From: Pseudomonas mucoides
Lineage (GTDB): Bacteria > Pseudomonadota > Gammaproteobacteria > Pseudomonadales > Pseudomonadaceae
Assembly (NCBI RefSeq): GCF_015461845.1
Contig: NZ_JACOPW010000008.1
Coordinates: forward strand, 124,001 to 188,000
Length of the DNA: 64,000 nucleotides
Reading direction: 5' to 3'
Shown: positions 10,301-18,239 of the stretch, piece after piece
How the letters are laid out: every line of letters starts with the position of its first letter
Numbering within the stretch: the first letter of the stretch is position 1
The notes under the pieces: generated by a model
Seen by the model: the letters and a program-made list of their open reading frames with translations, nothing else
The model's database searches: none
What the model was told of the DNA's origin: nothing
Made by a program: the position numbers and the translations under genes

Positions 10301-10911
10301 GCCGCAACCCCGGCGTAACGCAGTTCAATCGGCACCACCATGCCTTCGGTTGCGTAGCGCAGCAGAAAGGCCAGACCGAGGAACAACAGCACCACACCGA
10401 CCCGCAGCACAGTGTTGCCACCGAACAGCCAGGCGCGGGCGCCACTGATGGCGCGATCGATAAAGTTAGGGCCGCGCGGGATGGCAGGTTCGCGGGCAAC
10501 CGGCTCGGGTTTCCAGACATCGGCCGGCAGTGGCTGACTGGACTCAGTCGCCGCAGTGGTGATCGGTTCGAGTTCGGCAGGGAGGTCCCAGATCAGTTCC
10601 GGGGTGTCGGCAGGGATTTCGTCGAGCGTAAATTCAGGAGGTGCAACGGACTCGCTGGCGATCGGTTCGCCGGTTTCAGACGCCTTGACGCCGGACACTT
10701 CGAGCAAGGTCAGTCGTTGCTGCATGGCATTCAGCGCAACTTGCGTCTGCTCCAGCAAAAGGTGCTGCTCGGCCGCTTTTGAACCTAAACGGGCGATGTG
10801 AATGGCTTGGCCAATACCCAAGCCGAGCAATGCGCCCAACAGCGCATCACTGAACGACTCATCGAGTATCCAGCCGAGCACCAGCCCAATCAGCATGAAA
10901 ATCCATTGCAT
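7333..10911 (-). CDS. DUF2339 large multi-pass membrane protein
   Basis: A very large membrane protein (about 1192 aa). It begins with one hydrophobic segment (MQWIFMLIGLVLGWI), continues with a short coiled coil and a Pro/Glu-rich linker, and then has more than twenty closely packed transmembrane segments, the hallmark of DUF2339. ATG 10911 is chosen because AGGGA lies 7 nt upstream and family members begin this way; an in-frame ATG at 10935 would add 8 residues. The last 4 nt overlap the TTG start of the DUF3999 gene. No catalytic motif is visible, and the role is unknown. Confidence 0.85.
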   Translation of the reverse strand: MQWIFMLIGLVLGWILDESFSDALLGALLGLGIGQAIHIARLGSKAAEQHLLLEQTQVALNAMQQRLTLLEVSGVKASETGEPIASESVAPPEFTLDEIPADTPELIWDLPAELEPITTAATESSQPLPADVWKPEPVAREPAIPRGPNFIDRAISGARAWLFGGNTVLRVGVVLLFLGLAFLLRYATEGMVVPIELRYAGVAAAALGLLGLGWWLRHRNTHYALMLQGTGIAVLYLTVFAAMRLHPLLDPTAALGLLVAVTVFSAILAITQDSLALACVAALGGFAAPILTSTGAGNHVALFSYFALLNAGILAIAWFKAWRLLNLIGFVGTFGIGFAWGLRSYTPELLWSTEPFLILFFLMYLAIGLLFARRKLLEMSDAPEDDSREALLRWSARKGDYVDGTMLFGPPLVGFGLQFALVQHLEFAAAFSALALGMIYMGLARLLMGGRALLVAETCLALGVIFASLAIPLGLDARWTSAAWAVEGAGIFWLGLRQQRPLARAFALLLQLGSALAFLSELRIGESSLLDGAPLGALMLGVALLFSFYQLRQASPEHTAQWERKGLPVLACLGLMFLYLLAPLFLFTHGTAISWALAGLATLFVGLRLQSRTFLFTAFAVQLLGGALFLLRLQGAGGESAAVFSAGWSGLLSASLIGLALIAGMLLAARDDMVRSDVRLLRGLSVVLLAGLVLINLAVLFVLPWQTASAVWAASGLFIIWLSLYLKQRVSFVFGLLLQVIGGAAFLFAGPDLLGPLASEGLKPLAHSGFWTPLVLGLAALVGAWRLQLGNHASAFDVLSLQRLSEVLLVWGAGWWALAWVSEVLRFAPVNLQAPLLLAVAAISVALWTLLALRLKWSSLGLLCTLLIPAAGVVLLAAWHSRYHPAASFGWLAWAAVFVVHFVSLKRLAPMLRVRALSTAHVLGCWLLIGVLALELRYGLLLLSEQYNAWRWLGWAILPSLYLVLMAAPRTWPWPVSAYPREYRLYAAAPLALLMLGWFWLANVVSDGTAEPLPYVPLINPLELGLLCALFGVYVWSRSAVTQLAIRKDYAEHATQLIAGVSLFVFFTALVMRTAHQWGGVPFEFDALLESMLVQAGLSIVWTLMALSLMIGGHLRHRREVWLIGAALIGVVVAKLFFVELSNRGGLARIVSFIGVGVLLLVVGYFAPLPPKRAEAVPESEKPAPETEGVSS

Positions 10912-10961
10912 GGTCGATATCCCTAAGCGGCTCATTGCCTTGTGGCGTCTGCACTGACGTC

Positions 10962-11046
10962 ATCGCGGGCAAGTCACGCTCCCACAGGATTTTCATGAGC
11001 CGCAAGAACGACGATGACCTGTGGGAGCGTGACTTGCCCGCGATTG
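10962..11046. repeat. Inverted REP doublet
   Basis: Facing REP copies with the core atcgcgggcaagtcacgctc lie at 10962-10986 and 11018-11045, in the leader region of the DUF2339 gene and downstream of glgP. Confidence 0.85.
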
Positions 11047-11132
11047 AGCGCGCAGCGCTCACTGAAACTGGTGCTTAGTATATCGGCCAGGCCCAACAAC
11101 CGTCGGGCCTTGCACGCAATTATTGCGAAAAG

Positions 11133-13583
11133 TTACTCCAGTGCCTTCCAGATGTCCGTCGCGTACTCACGAATAGTCCGGTCCGAGGAGAACCAGCCCA
11201 TCCGCGAGGTGTTCAACACCGCCGAACGCCACCATTCCTTGGAGTCGTGCCAATGGGCTTCAACGCGCATCTGCGCGTCCCAATAAGAGTCGAAGTCGGC
11301 ACAGACCAGGAAGCGGTCGTAGTCCACCAGCGAATCGATCAACCCGGTATAACGGGACGGATCATCCGGCGAGAACACCCCGCCACGAATCGCTTGCAGC
11401 ACGTCGCTCAGCCGATGGGACGCTGCGATATCCGGCGTCGCGTTGAACTCATGGTTCTGTTTGCGTGCTTCAACCTGCTGCGCACTGAGGCCGAAGATGA
11501 ACATGTGCTCGGCGCCGATGCGTTCGCACATTTCGACGTTGGCCCCGTCCAGGGTGCCAATAGTCAATGCACCGTTGAGGCCGAACTTCATGTTGCTGGT
11601 GCCAGAGGCTTCGAAGCCTGCGGTGGAAATCTGCTCCGACAAATCCGCCGCCGGAATAATGCTCTCCGCCAGGCTGACGTTGTAGTTGGGCAGGAACACC
11701 ACTTTGAGCAGACCGCGCACGGTCGGGTCGTTATTCACCACCCGGGCAATGTCGTTGGTCAATTTGATGATCAGCTTGGCCTGGTGATAACTGGCGGCGG
11801 CCTTGCCGGCGAAGATCTTCACGCGCGGCACCCAGTCGACTTCCGGTTCGGCCCGAATCGCCTGATACAACGCTACGGTGTGCATCAGGTTGAGCAACTG
11901 GCGTTTGTACTCGTGGATCCGTTTGACCTGCACGTCGAACATCGCCGCCGGGTTGACTGCCACGCCCAGCCGCTCGTGAATCAGGTACGCCAGGGCTTTT
12001 TTACTGTGCAGACGCTGATCGGCGAAGGCTTTTCGGAACGCGGATTTCTCGGCGAACGGTTCCAGATCGAGCAAGCGCTCTTCGGGGTTGTCGAGCAAAT
12101 CAGGCCCGAGGGCATCGACCATCATCGACGTCAGTTCAGGGTTGGCCTGGTACAGCCAGCGGCGGAAGGTGATGCCGTTGGTCTTGTTGTTGATCCGGTC
12201 GGGGTAGAGTTTGTGCAGTTCGGAGAATACGGTTTTACGCATTAACTGCGTGTGCAGCCCGGAGACACCGTTGACGCTGTGCGAACCAAGGAACGCGAGG
12301 TTGCCCATGCGCACACGGCGGCCATTGTCTTCTTCGATCAGCGACACCGCGCGCAACACGTCGAAGTCGTGAATCCCTTTGGCCCGCAGCGAATCGATGT
12401 GTTGGGCGTTGATCAGGTAAATGATCTGCATGTGCCGCGGCAACATCCGCTCCATCAAGCCGACCGGCCAGGTTTCCAGCGCTTCCGGCAGCAGCGTGTG
12501 GTTGGTGTACGACAGCGTGTCCACGGTGACTTGCCATGCTGCATCCCAGGCGACGTCGTAGACATCGACCAGTTGGCGCATCAATTCGGCCACGGCAATC
12601 GAGGGGTGCGTGTCGTTGAGCTGGATCGCCGCGTGGTCGCCCAGGGTCAGGACCGAGGTGTGCATGTTGCGGTGACGGCGCAGCAAATCCTGCAATGAGG
12701 CAGCGACGAAGAAATATTCCTGGCGCAGGCGCAGTTCCTGCCCGGCTTCGGTGCTGTCCGCGGGATAAAGCACGCGGGAAATACTTTCGGCCCGGGCGAC
12801 TTCGGCCACGGCACCCAAGTGGTCACCGGCGTTGAAGCGTTCCAGGTGCAAATCTTCCATCGCGCGCGCGCGCCACAGACGCAAGGTATTGACGCTCGCC
12901 CCGCGCCAGCCGACCACCGGCGTGTCGTAAGCAATCGCGCGGACGGTTTCCACCGGGGTCCAGACTTGCTTGGTCTTGCCGTTTTCATCGGTGACGGTTT
13001 CGACGCCGCCGCCGAAGCCGATCGGGTAAACGACTTCTGGGCGCTCGAATTCCCACGGGTTGCCGAAGTCCAGCCAGTGTTCGGTCTGTTCCTGCTGCCA
13101 GCCGTCGACGATGGCCTGGCGGAACAAACCGTGTTCATAACGAATGCCGTAGCCGTGGCCGGCGATGCCCAGGGTCGACATGCTTTCCATGAAGCAGGCG
13201 GCCAGACGACCGAGGCCACCGTTGCCCAGCGCCGCGTCGGGCTCCAGCAGGCGAATGCGTTCGAGGTCGACACCGAGTTCGGTCAGCGCTTCGCGGGCGA
13301 CGTCGAGCAAGCCCAGGTTGCTCAGGCTGTCGTAGAGCAGCCGGCCGATAAGAAATTCGAGGGAGAGGTAATAAACCCGTTTCTGTCCTTTGCGGTAGAT
13401 CTGCCGGGTGTGGTCCATCCAGTGCTCGACCATGTGATCCCGCGCCGCCAGGGCGATGGCTTCGAACCAGTCGTGGTCGAAGGCGTGATCCGGGTCTTTA
13501 CCCACCGCATAGGTGAGTTTGGTCAAGACGGCGTCGCGGAATGCGGCCACCTCTGCTTCGCGAACAAGTGGTTCTTGAGTCAT
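11133..13583 (-). CDS. glgP: Glycogen/maltodextrin phosphorylase
   Basis: An 816-aa cytosolic enzyme of glycosyltransferase family 35 that phosphorolyses alpha-1,4-glucans to glucose 1-phosphate. Visible signatures are YYLSLEFLIGR, the GNGGLGRLAACFMES loop, HEYKRQLLN, and EASGTSNMKFGLNGALTIG, which contains the Lys that binds pyridoxal phosphate. The length is typical. The gene stands apart from any glg synthesis operon in this window. A perfect CGCAATTATTGCG palindrome lies just beyond its stop codon (11115-11127). Confidence 0.96.
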   Translation of the reverse strand: MTQEPLVREAEVAAFRDAVLTKLTYAVGKDPDHAFDHDWFEAIALAARDHMVEHWMDHTRQIYRKGQKRVYYLSLEFLIGRLLYDSLSNLGLLDVAREALTELGVDLERIRLLEPDAALGNGGLGRLAACFMESMSTLGIAGHGYGIRYEHGLFRQAIVDGWQQEQTEHWLDFGNPWEFERPEVVYPIGFGGGVETVTDENGKTKQVWTPVETVRAIAYDTPVVGWRGASVNTLRLWRARAMEDLHLERFNAGDHLGAVAEVARAESISRVLYPADSTEAGQELRLRQEYFFVAASLQDLLRRHRNMHTSVLTLGDHAAIQLNDTHPSIAVAELMRQLVDVYDVAWDAAWQVTVDTLSYTNHTLLPEALETWPVGLMERMLPRHMQIIYLINAQHIDSLRAKGIHDFDVLRAVSLIEEDNGRRVRMGNLAFLGSHSVNGVSGLHTQLMRKTVFSELHKLYPDRINNKTNGITFRRWLYQANPELTSMMVDALGPDLLDNPEERLLDLEPFAEKSAFRKAFADQRLHSKKALAYLIHERLGVAVNPAAMFDVQVKRIHEYKRQLLNLMHTVALYQAIRAEPEVDWVPRVKIFAGKAAASYHQAKLIIKLTNDIARVVNNDPTVRGLLKVVFLPNYNVSLAESIIPAADLSEQISTAGFEASGTSNMKFGLNGALTIGTLDGANVEMCERIGAEHMFIFGLSAQQVEARKQNHEFNATPDIAASHRLSDVLQAIRGGVFSPDDPSRYTGLIDSLVDYDRFLVCADFDSYWDAQMRVEAHWHDSKEWWRSAVLNTSRMGWFSSDRTIREYATDIWKALE

Positions 13584-13840
13584 CGATAGGACCTCGAGCG
13601 AGCGTGGAGTTGTTGAGCCTAGACGGTCTGACAGACGGTGAGGGCTCTGGTTCGGCAGTTTTTCCTGATAGTGCGAGATAGGTCGGCATTACCTTGTCGT
13701 GTGCCTGAATCAATGCAGGGGCCGTGCCGGATTAACGGTGCTTTTTGGGTGATACAGAAAAAATCTGGCGAAAGGTTGTTCAAAAATCCACCAGTCCCGG
13801 TATGATCGCGCGCCCTGATGCACGTAGCTGGTAACAACCG

Positions 13841-14284
13841 ATGATGAAGCCCAACCTGATCGCCGCCGCTGAGATCGATCGCCTCGATACCTGGGCCAAG
13901 TACTCTGCGCCGATGTGCGGTTCCTGCGTGTCCAGCTGCTGCACGCTGCCGGTCGAGGTCAAGATCAAGGATCTGATCCGTATCGGCATCGTCGACGAGT
14001 TCGAACGCGGCGAGCCGGCGAAGAACATCGCCAAGCGCCTGCAGAAGGAAGGAATCGTCGAACGCTACAGCCAGAAGACCGAGATCTTCACCCTCCAGCG
14101 CATGAGCAACAACGATTGCCTGTACCTGGATCGTAAGAGCCGTCTGTGCACTATTTATGAAAAGCGCCCGGATACCTGCCGCAATCACCCGAAAATCGGG
14201 CCACGGCCGGGGTATTGCGCTTACAAGCCAAAGGAAGTGGCGCGCGAGACCAGCAGTAGCCGTCGTACCCTCGAAAAATTCTGA
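13841..14284 (+). CDS. YkgJ-family cysteine-cluster protein
   Basis: A 147-aa cytosolic protein. It has an N-terminal CGSCVSSCC cluster (about residues 26-34) and later Cys at the CLYL, LCTIYEKRPDTC and YCAY positions. This is the zinc- or iron-sulfur-binding pattern of the YkgJ/CxxCxxCC family. The remaining residues are charged helices. The start ATGATG at 13841 follows directly after the short leader; the second ATG is equally possible. The function is not established. It converges with typA, separated by a REP doublet and a strong bidirectional terminator. Confidence 0.85.
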   Translation: MMKPNLIAAAEIDRLDTWAKYSAPMCGSCVSSCCTLPVEVKIKDLIRIGIVDEFERGEPAKNIAKRLQKEGIVERYSQKTEIFTLQRMSNNDCLYLDRKSRLCTIYEKRPDTCRNHPKIGPRPGYCAYKPKEVARETSSSRRTLEKF

Positions 14285-14299
14285 TCCTCAGCCTGTGAA

Positions 14300-14412
14300 C
14301 TGTGGCGAGGGAGCTTGCTCCCGCCTGAGTGCATAGCACTCAGAAAATCAGCTAGCTGCAAAAATCTGGGGCCGCTACGCAGCCCAGCGCGAGCAAGCTC
14401 GCTCGCCACAGT
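14300..14412. repeat. Inverted REP doublet, second sequence class
   Basis: Facing copies with the core tggcgagggagcttgctccc (14300-14323) and its near complement (about 14387-14411). The sequence differs from the gggcaagcccgc class found elsewhere in the window, so at least two REP families are active in this genome. Confidence 0.8.
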
Positions 14413-14436
14413 TACCGCACAAACCCCAGACAAACA

Positions 14437-14473
14437 AAAACGCCCCCGACCTTGCGGTCGGGGGCGTTTTTTT
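14437..14473. terminator. Bidirectional intrinsic terminator
   Basis: A perfect 11-bp GC-rich stem (14441-14451 with 14456-14466) and a TTGC tetraloop, with five A before it and seven T after it. It can terminate both the YkgJ gene (plus) and typA (minus), which converge here. Confidence 0.95.
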
Positions 14474-14494
14474 AAGCGTTAACTAAGTCGAAAC

Positions 14495-16315
14495 TCAGTT
14501 GCCGCTTTTCTTGGCAGCGCGGGTACGCTCGCTTTCGCCCAGGATCTTCTTACGAAGACGGATGGACTTAGGAGTGACTTCGCACAATTCGTCTTCTTGA
14601 ACGAATTCCAGAGCCTGCTCCAGAGTGAAGCGGATAGGCGGAACCAGAGCGATGGTTTCGTCTTTACCCGAAGCACGCATGTTGTCGAGCTTCTTGCCTT
14701 TGGTTGGGTTGACGCCCAGGTCGTTGTCGCGGCTGTTGATGCCGACGATTTGACCTTCGTACACGTCTTCACCGTGACCCAGGAACAGTTTGCCGCGAGC
14801 TTGCAGGGTTTCCAGCGAGTAAGTCAGTGCCTTACCGGTAGCAACCGACACCAGCACGCCGTTCTGACGGCCGGACATGTCGCCGGACTTCATCACGTCG
14901 TAACGGTCGAAGATCGAGGTCAGGATGCCTGCACCGGAGGTCAGGGTCAGGAACTCGTTACGGAAACCGATCAGGCCACGGGCCGGGATGTTGTACTCAA
15001 GGCGCACACGGCCCTTGCCATCCGGAACCATGTTGGTCAGGTCGCCCTTACGGATACCGATCTGTTCCATGATCGAACCTTGCGATTCTTCCGGCAGGTC
15101 GATGGTCACGTTTTCGTACGGTTCGTGCTTGACGCCATCAACCATGCGGATGATCACTTCCGGACGACCAACACCCATTTCGAAGCCTTCGCGACGCATG
15201 GTTTCGATCAGTACCGAGAGGTGCAGCTCACCACGGCCGGAGACTTTGAACTTGTCGGCGGTGTCGCCTTCTTCAACGCGCAGGGCAACGTTGTAGAGCA
15301 GTTCTTTGTCCAGACGTTCCTTGATGTTACGGGAAGTCACGAACTTGCCTTCTTTACCGCAGAAAGGCGAGTCGTTTACCTGGAAGGTCATGGAAACGGT
15401 TGGTTCGTCAACGGTCAGCGGCTTCATCGCTTCGACGTTCAGTGGGTCGCACAGAGTGTCGGAGATGAACAGCTGGTCGAAGCCGCTGATGCAGACGATG
15501 TCGCCGGCAGCTGCTTCGTCAACGTCGATACGGTGCAGACCGTGGTGACCCATCAGCTTCAGGATACGACCGTTACGCTTCTTGCCGTCGGCGTCGATAG
15601 CGACAACCGGAGTGTTCGGCTTGATGCGGCCACGAGCGATACGGCCAACGCCGATAACACCCAGGAAGCTGTTGTAGTCCAGAGCGGAGATTTGCATCTG
15701 GAATGGACCATCGCGGTCGACTTTCGGCGCAGGTACGTTGTCGACGATCGACTGGTACAGCGGGGTCATGTCTTCAGCCATGTCGGTGTGTTCCAGACCG
15801 GCAATGCCGTTCAGGGCCGAGGCGTAGACGACTTTGAAGTCCAGCTGTTCTTCGGTAGCACCGAGGTTGTCGAACAGGTCGAAGATCTGGTCCAGAACCC
15901 AGTCCGGACGCGCGCCTGGACGGTCAACCTTGTTGATGACCACGATTGGACGCAGGCCGGCTTCGAAAGCCTTCTTGGTCACGAAACGGGTTTGCGGCAT
16001 AGGGCCGTCTTGAGCGTCAACCAGCAGCAGAACGGAGTCAACCATCGACATTACGCGTTCAACTTCGCCGCCGAAGTCGGCGTGGCCCGGGGTGTCCACG
16101 ATGTTGATGTGGTAGCCGTTCCAGTTGATGGCGGTGTTTTTCGCCAGAATGGTAATACCGCGCTCTTTCTCCTGGTCGTTGGAGTCCATCACGCGCTCGT
16201 CGTTGAGCTCGTTGCGCTCCAGGGTGCCGGATTGACGCAAGAGTTTGTCTACCAGGGTGGTTTTACCATGGTCAACGTGAGCAATGATGGCGATGTTGCG
16301 TAGATTTTCGATCAC
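14495..16315 (-). CDS. typA: Translational GTPase TypA/BipA
   Basis: A 606-aa ribosome-associated GTPase of the EF-G family that helps 50S assembly and stress and cold adaptation. The GTP-binding motifs are AHVDHGKTTLVDKLL (G1), the RGITI switch (G2), DTPGHADFGGEV (G3), NKVDRPGA (G4) and a following SALNG (G5). The TypA-specific C-terminal domain ends in a basic tail (RTRAAKKSG). The length is normal. It is probably transcribed separately from thiI, with a 139-bp gap. Confidence 0.97.
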   Translation of the reverse strand: MIENLRNIAIIAHVDHGKTTLVDKLLRQSGTLERNELNDERVMDSNDQEKERGITILAKNTAINWNGYHINIVDTPGHADFGGEVERVMSMVDSVLLLVDAQDGPMPQTRFVTKKAFEAGLRPIVVINKVDRPGARPDWVLDQIFDLFDNLGATEEQLDFKVVYASALNGIAGLEHTDMAEDMTPLYQSIVDNVPAPKVDRDGPFQMQISALDYNSFLGVIGVGRIARGRIKPNTPVVAIDADGKKRNGRILKLMGHHGLHRIDVDEAAAGDIVCISGFDQLFISDTLCDPLNVEAMKPLTVDEPTVSMTFQVNDSPFCGKEGKFVTSRNIKERLDKELLYNVALRVEEGDTADKFKVSGRGELHLSVLIETMRREGFEMGVGRPEVIIRMVDGVKHEPYENVTIDLPEESQGSIMEQIGIRKGDLTNMVPDGKGRVRLEYNIPARGLIGFRNEFLTLTSGAGILTSIFDRYDVMKSGDMSGRQNGVLVSVATGKALTYSLETLQARGKLFLGHGEDVYEGQIVGINSRDNDLGVNPTKGKKLDNMRASGKDETIALVPPIRFTLEQALEFVQEDELCEVTPKSIRLRKKILGESERTRAAKKSGN

Positions 16316-16454
16316 TTGTGTATCTCGATCAGAGGATTCGGTGTGCTGACAAGTCTTGGCAGCGATTAACAGTAGAGTCAGGCCTTGCCGTTACAGCTTG
16401 ACGGCAGAGTCGGGGGGCCGGTGACGCAGGCCACAGGCATACAGCCCCGGGCTC

Positions 16455-17909
16455 TTAGCTCGGTCGATAAACGCGCACATTGGCATGCCCCTCACTGAGC
16501 AAATGGTGGGCATGCAGGCGACTCATCACGCCTTTGTCGCAATACAGCAGGTACTGGCGAGTAGGGTCCAGTTCCTTGAAACGAGCGTTCAATGCATAGA
16601 AAGGCATCGCTTGTACCTCGATACCAGCCAGGGCCAGCGGATCATCTTCAGCGGCATCCGGGTGACGGATGTCGATGATGATTTGCCCCGCCAGCGCTTC
16701 GCTGACTTCTTCAATCTGCAAGTCCTGGCCCAATTCGTCGATTACGCGATCGATCGGGACCAGTTTGGCGTTCTCGAGCGCACGCTCAAGGACCGCCATG
16801 TCGAATTCTTTCTCTTCATGCTCCACGCGCGGACGCTTGGCGTGGGTCTTTGGGTTCACCGAGATGACCCCGCAGTATTCCGGCATGTGCTTGGCGAAGT
16901 CGGCAGTCCCGATTTCGTTGGCCAGGTCGATGATGTCCTGCTTGTGACTGGCGATCAGCGGACGCAAGACCAGCTTGTCGGTCACGCAGTCGATCACGGA
17001 CAGGTTCGGCAACGTCTGGCTCGACACCTGGGAAATCGCTTCACCGGTGACCAGCGCTTCAATGTCCAGCCGATCAGCAATACGGGAAGCAGCGCGCAAC
17101 ATCATACGCTTCAAAACTACACCCATATGACTGTTATCGACTTTCCCGAGAATTTCTCCCAGAACTTCCTCGAACGGCACACTGACAAATAACACGCGTT
17201 GGGAGCTTCCGTACTTCTTCCAGATGAAGTGCGCGACTTCCATGACGCCCAGTTCATGGGCCCTTCCGCCCAGATTGAAGAAGCAGAAATGGCTCATCAG
17301 GCCACGACGCATGATCTGGTACGCCGCCACGGTGGAGTCGAAGCCACCGGACATCAGCACAAGCGTCTGCTCCAGTGCACCCAGCGGATAACCGCCGATG
17401 CTGTTGTGCTGGCTGTGGATCACAAACAACCGTTTGTCGCGAATTTCGATGCGAACTTCGATTTCCGGCTCTTTCAGCGAGATTCCGGCGGCGCCGCACT
17501 GACGACGCAGTTGGCTGCCGACGTATTTTTCGACGTCCATCGAGCTGAATTCGTGCTTGCCGGCACGCTTGCAGCGCACCGAGAAGATCTTGCCGGCCAG
17601 GGACTCACCGAAGTGCTGCTTGCACTTGGCGACGATGTCGTCGAAATCGCCCAACGGGTATTCATCGACCTGCAGGAAATGCGCGATGCCCGGCATGCAG
17701 CTCAGGCGCTCGGTCATCTCCTTCAGGGCTTTGGGCTCGCTGACGCGGGTTTCCAGCTCGAGATTGTCCCACACACCGTTCACCACCACGGCCGGGTCCA
17801 GGTCGCGGAGCACGGTGCGGATGTTTTTAGCCAATTGGCGGATGAAACGCATCCGTACCGGGCGGCTCTTGATGGTGATCTCGGGGAAGACTTTTACGAT
17901 TAGTTTCAT
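16455..17909 (-). CDS. thiI: tRNA 4-thiouridine synthase ThiI
   Basis: A 484-aa cytosolic sulfurtransferase that makes 4-thiouridine in tRNA and, in many bacteria, supplies sulfur for the thiamine thiazole. Domains in order: NFLD/THUMP (about 1-165), the PP-loop ATP-pyrophosphatase with SGGFDST, and a C-terminal rhodanese domain with the persulfide Cys in LLYCDKGVMS. The start is placed at ATG 17909 (MKLIVKVFPEITIKS), which gives the usual length; the open frame extends 21 codons further without support. The rhodanese domain is complete. Confidence 0.95.
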   Translation of the reverse strand: MKLIVKVFPEITIKSRPVRMRFIRQLAKNIRTVLRDLDPAVVVNGVWDNLELETRVSEPKALKEMTERLSCMPGIAHFLQVDEYPLGDFDDIVAKCKQHFGESLAGKIFSVRCKRAGKHEFSSMDVEKYVGSQLRRQCGAAGISLKEPEIEVRIEIRDKRLFVIHSQHNSIGGYPLGALEQTLVLMSGGFDSTVAAYQIMRRGLMSHFCFFNLGGRAHELGVMEVAHFIWKKYGSSQRVLFVSVPFEEVLGEILGKVDNSHMGVVLKRMMLRAASRIADRLDIEALVTGEAISQVSSQTLPNLSVIDCVTDKLVLRPLIASHKQDIIDLANEIGTADFAKHMPEYCGVISVNPKTHAKRPRVEHEEKEFDMAVLERALENAKLVPIDRVIDELGQDLQIEEVSEALAGQIIIDIRHPDAAEDDPLALAGIEVQAMPFYALNARFKELDPTRQYLLYCDKGVMSRLHAHHLLSEGHANVRVYRPS

Positions 17910-18239
17910 GAAAACAGCGCGCGCTGGGCCAGCCGAAAAAGGGGGGCGCGGATTATAGCGGAAATTGCTCAAGGTTTAACCAGTTAATGTGCAGAAGGTT
18001 TTGCGCGCACCAAAACAGGTCATTTATGGATTTTAACGCTACATTGTAGGGCGAGATTTTTCACCTGAAGACGCTTTGTGCCTTTATAAGCGTGAAATTG
18101 GGGCAAAAAACCCATGGTGGGGCACTGGCATGCAATTTGCTCCCTTGTGAGGCAGGTTGCCTTGGCAGAGTATTCGCGCCGGCATCACCCACATTCCAAG
18201 GGCATCCACTACTAAGCCCGAAGCCACCCGGAGGACACT
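17910..18239 (+). other. thiI-glnA intergenic control region
   Basis: A divergent 330-bp region. It contains the sigma-54 motif for glnA at 18126-18141, a possible NtrC half-site (GCACCA at 18007-18012 region, weak right half) and AT-rich stretches between. The glnA ribosome-binding site GGAGGA lies at about 18229-18234. No extra gene is evident. Confidence 0.6.
18126..18141 (+). promoter_or_regulatory. Sigma-54 promoter of glnA
   Basis: TGGCATG-N4-TTGCT matches the consensus TGGCACG-N4-TTGCW with one mismatch and the exact -24/-12 spacing. It lies about 100 bp before the glnA ATG, as expected for NtrC/RpoN-dependent expression under nitrogen limitation. Confidence 0.85.

Noticed and set aside
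14597..16303. 568-codon open frame antisense to typA
   Set aside because: It is the mirror of a highly conserved GTPase gene, has His/Val/Asp-rich composition typical of antisense frames in GC-rich DNA, and no ribosome-binding site or domain.
18007..18021. NtrC enhancer upstream of glnA
   Set aside because: Only the left half GCACCA fits; the right half has few matches, so it was not listed as a separate site.
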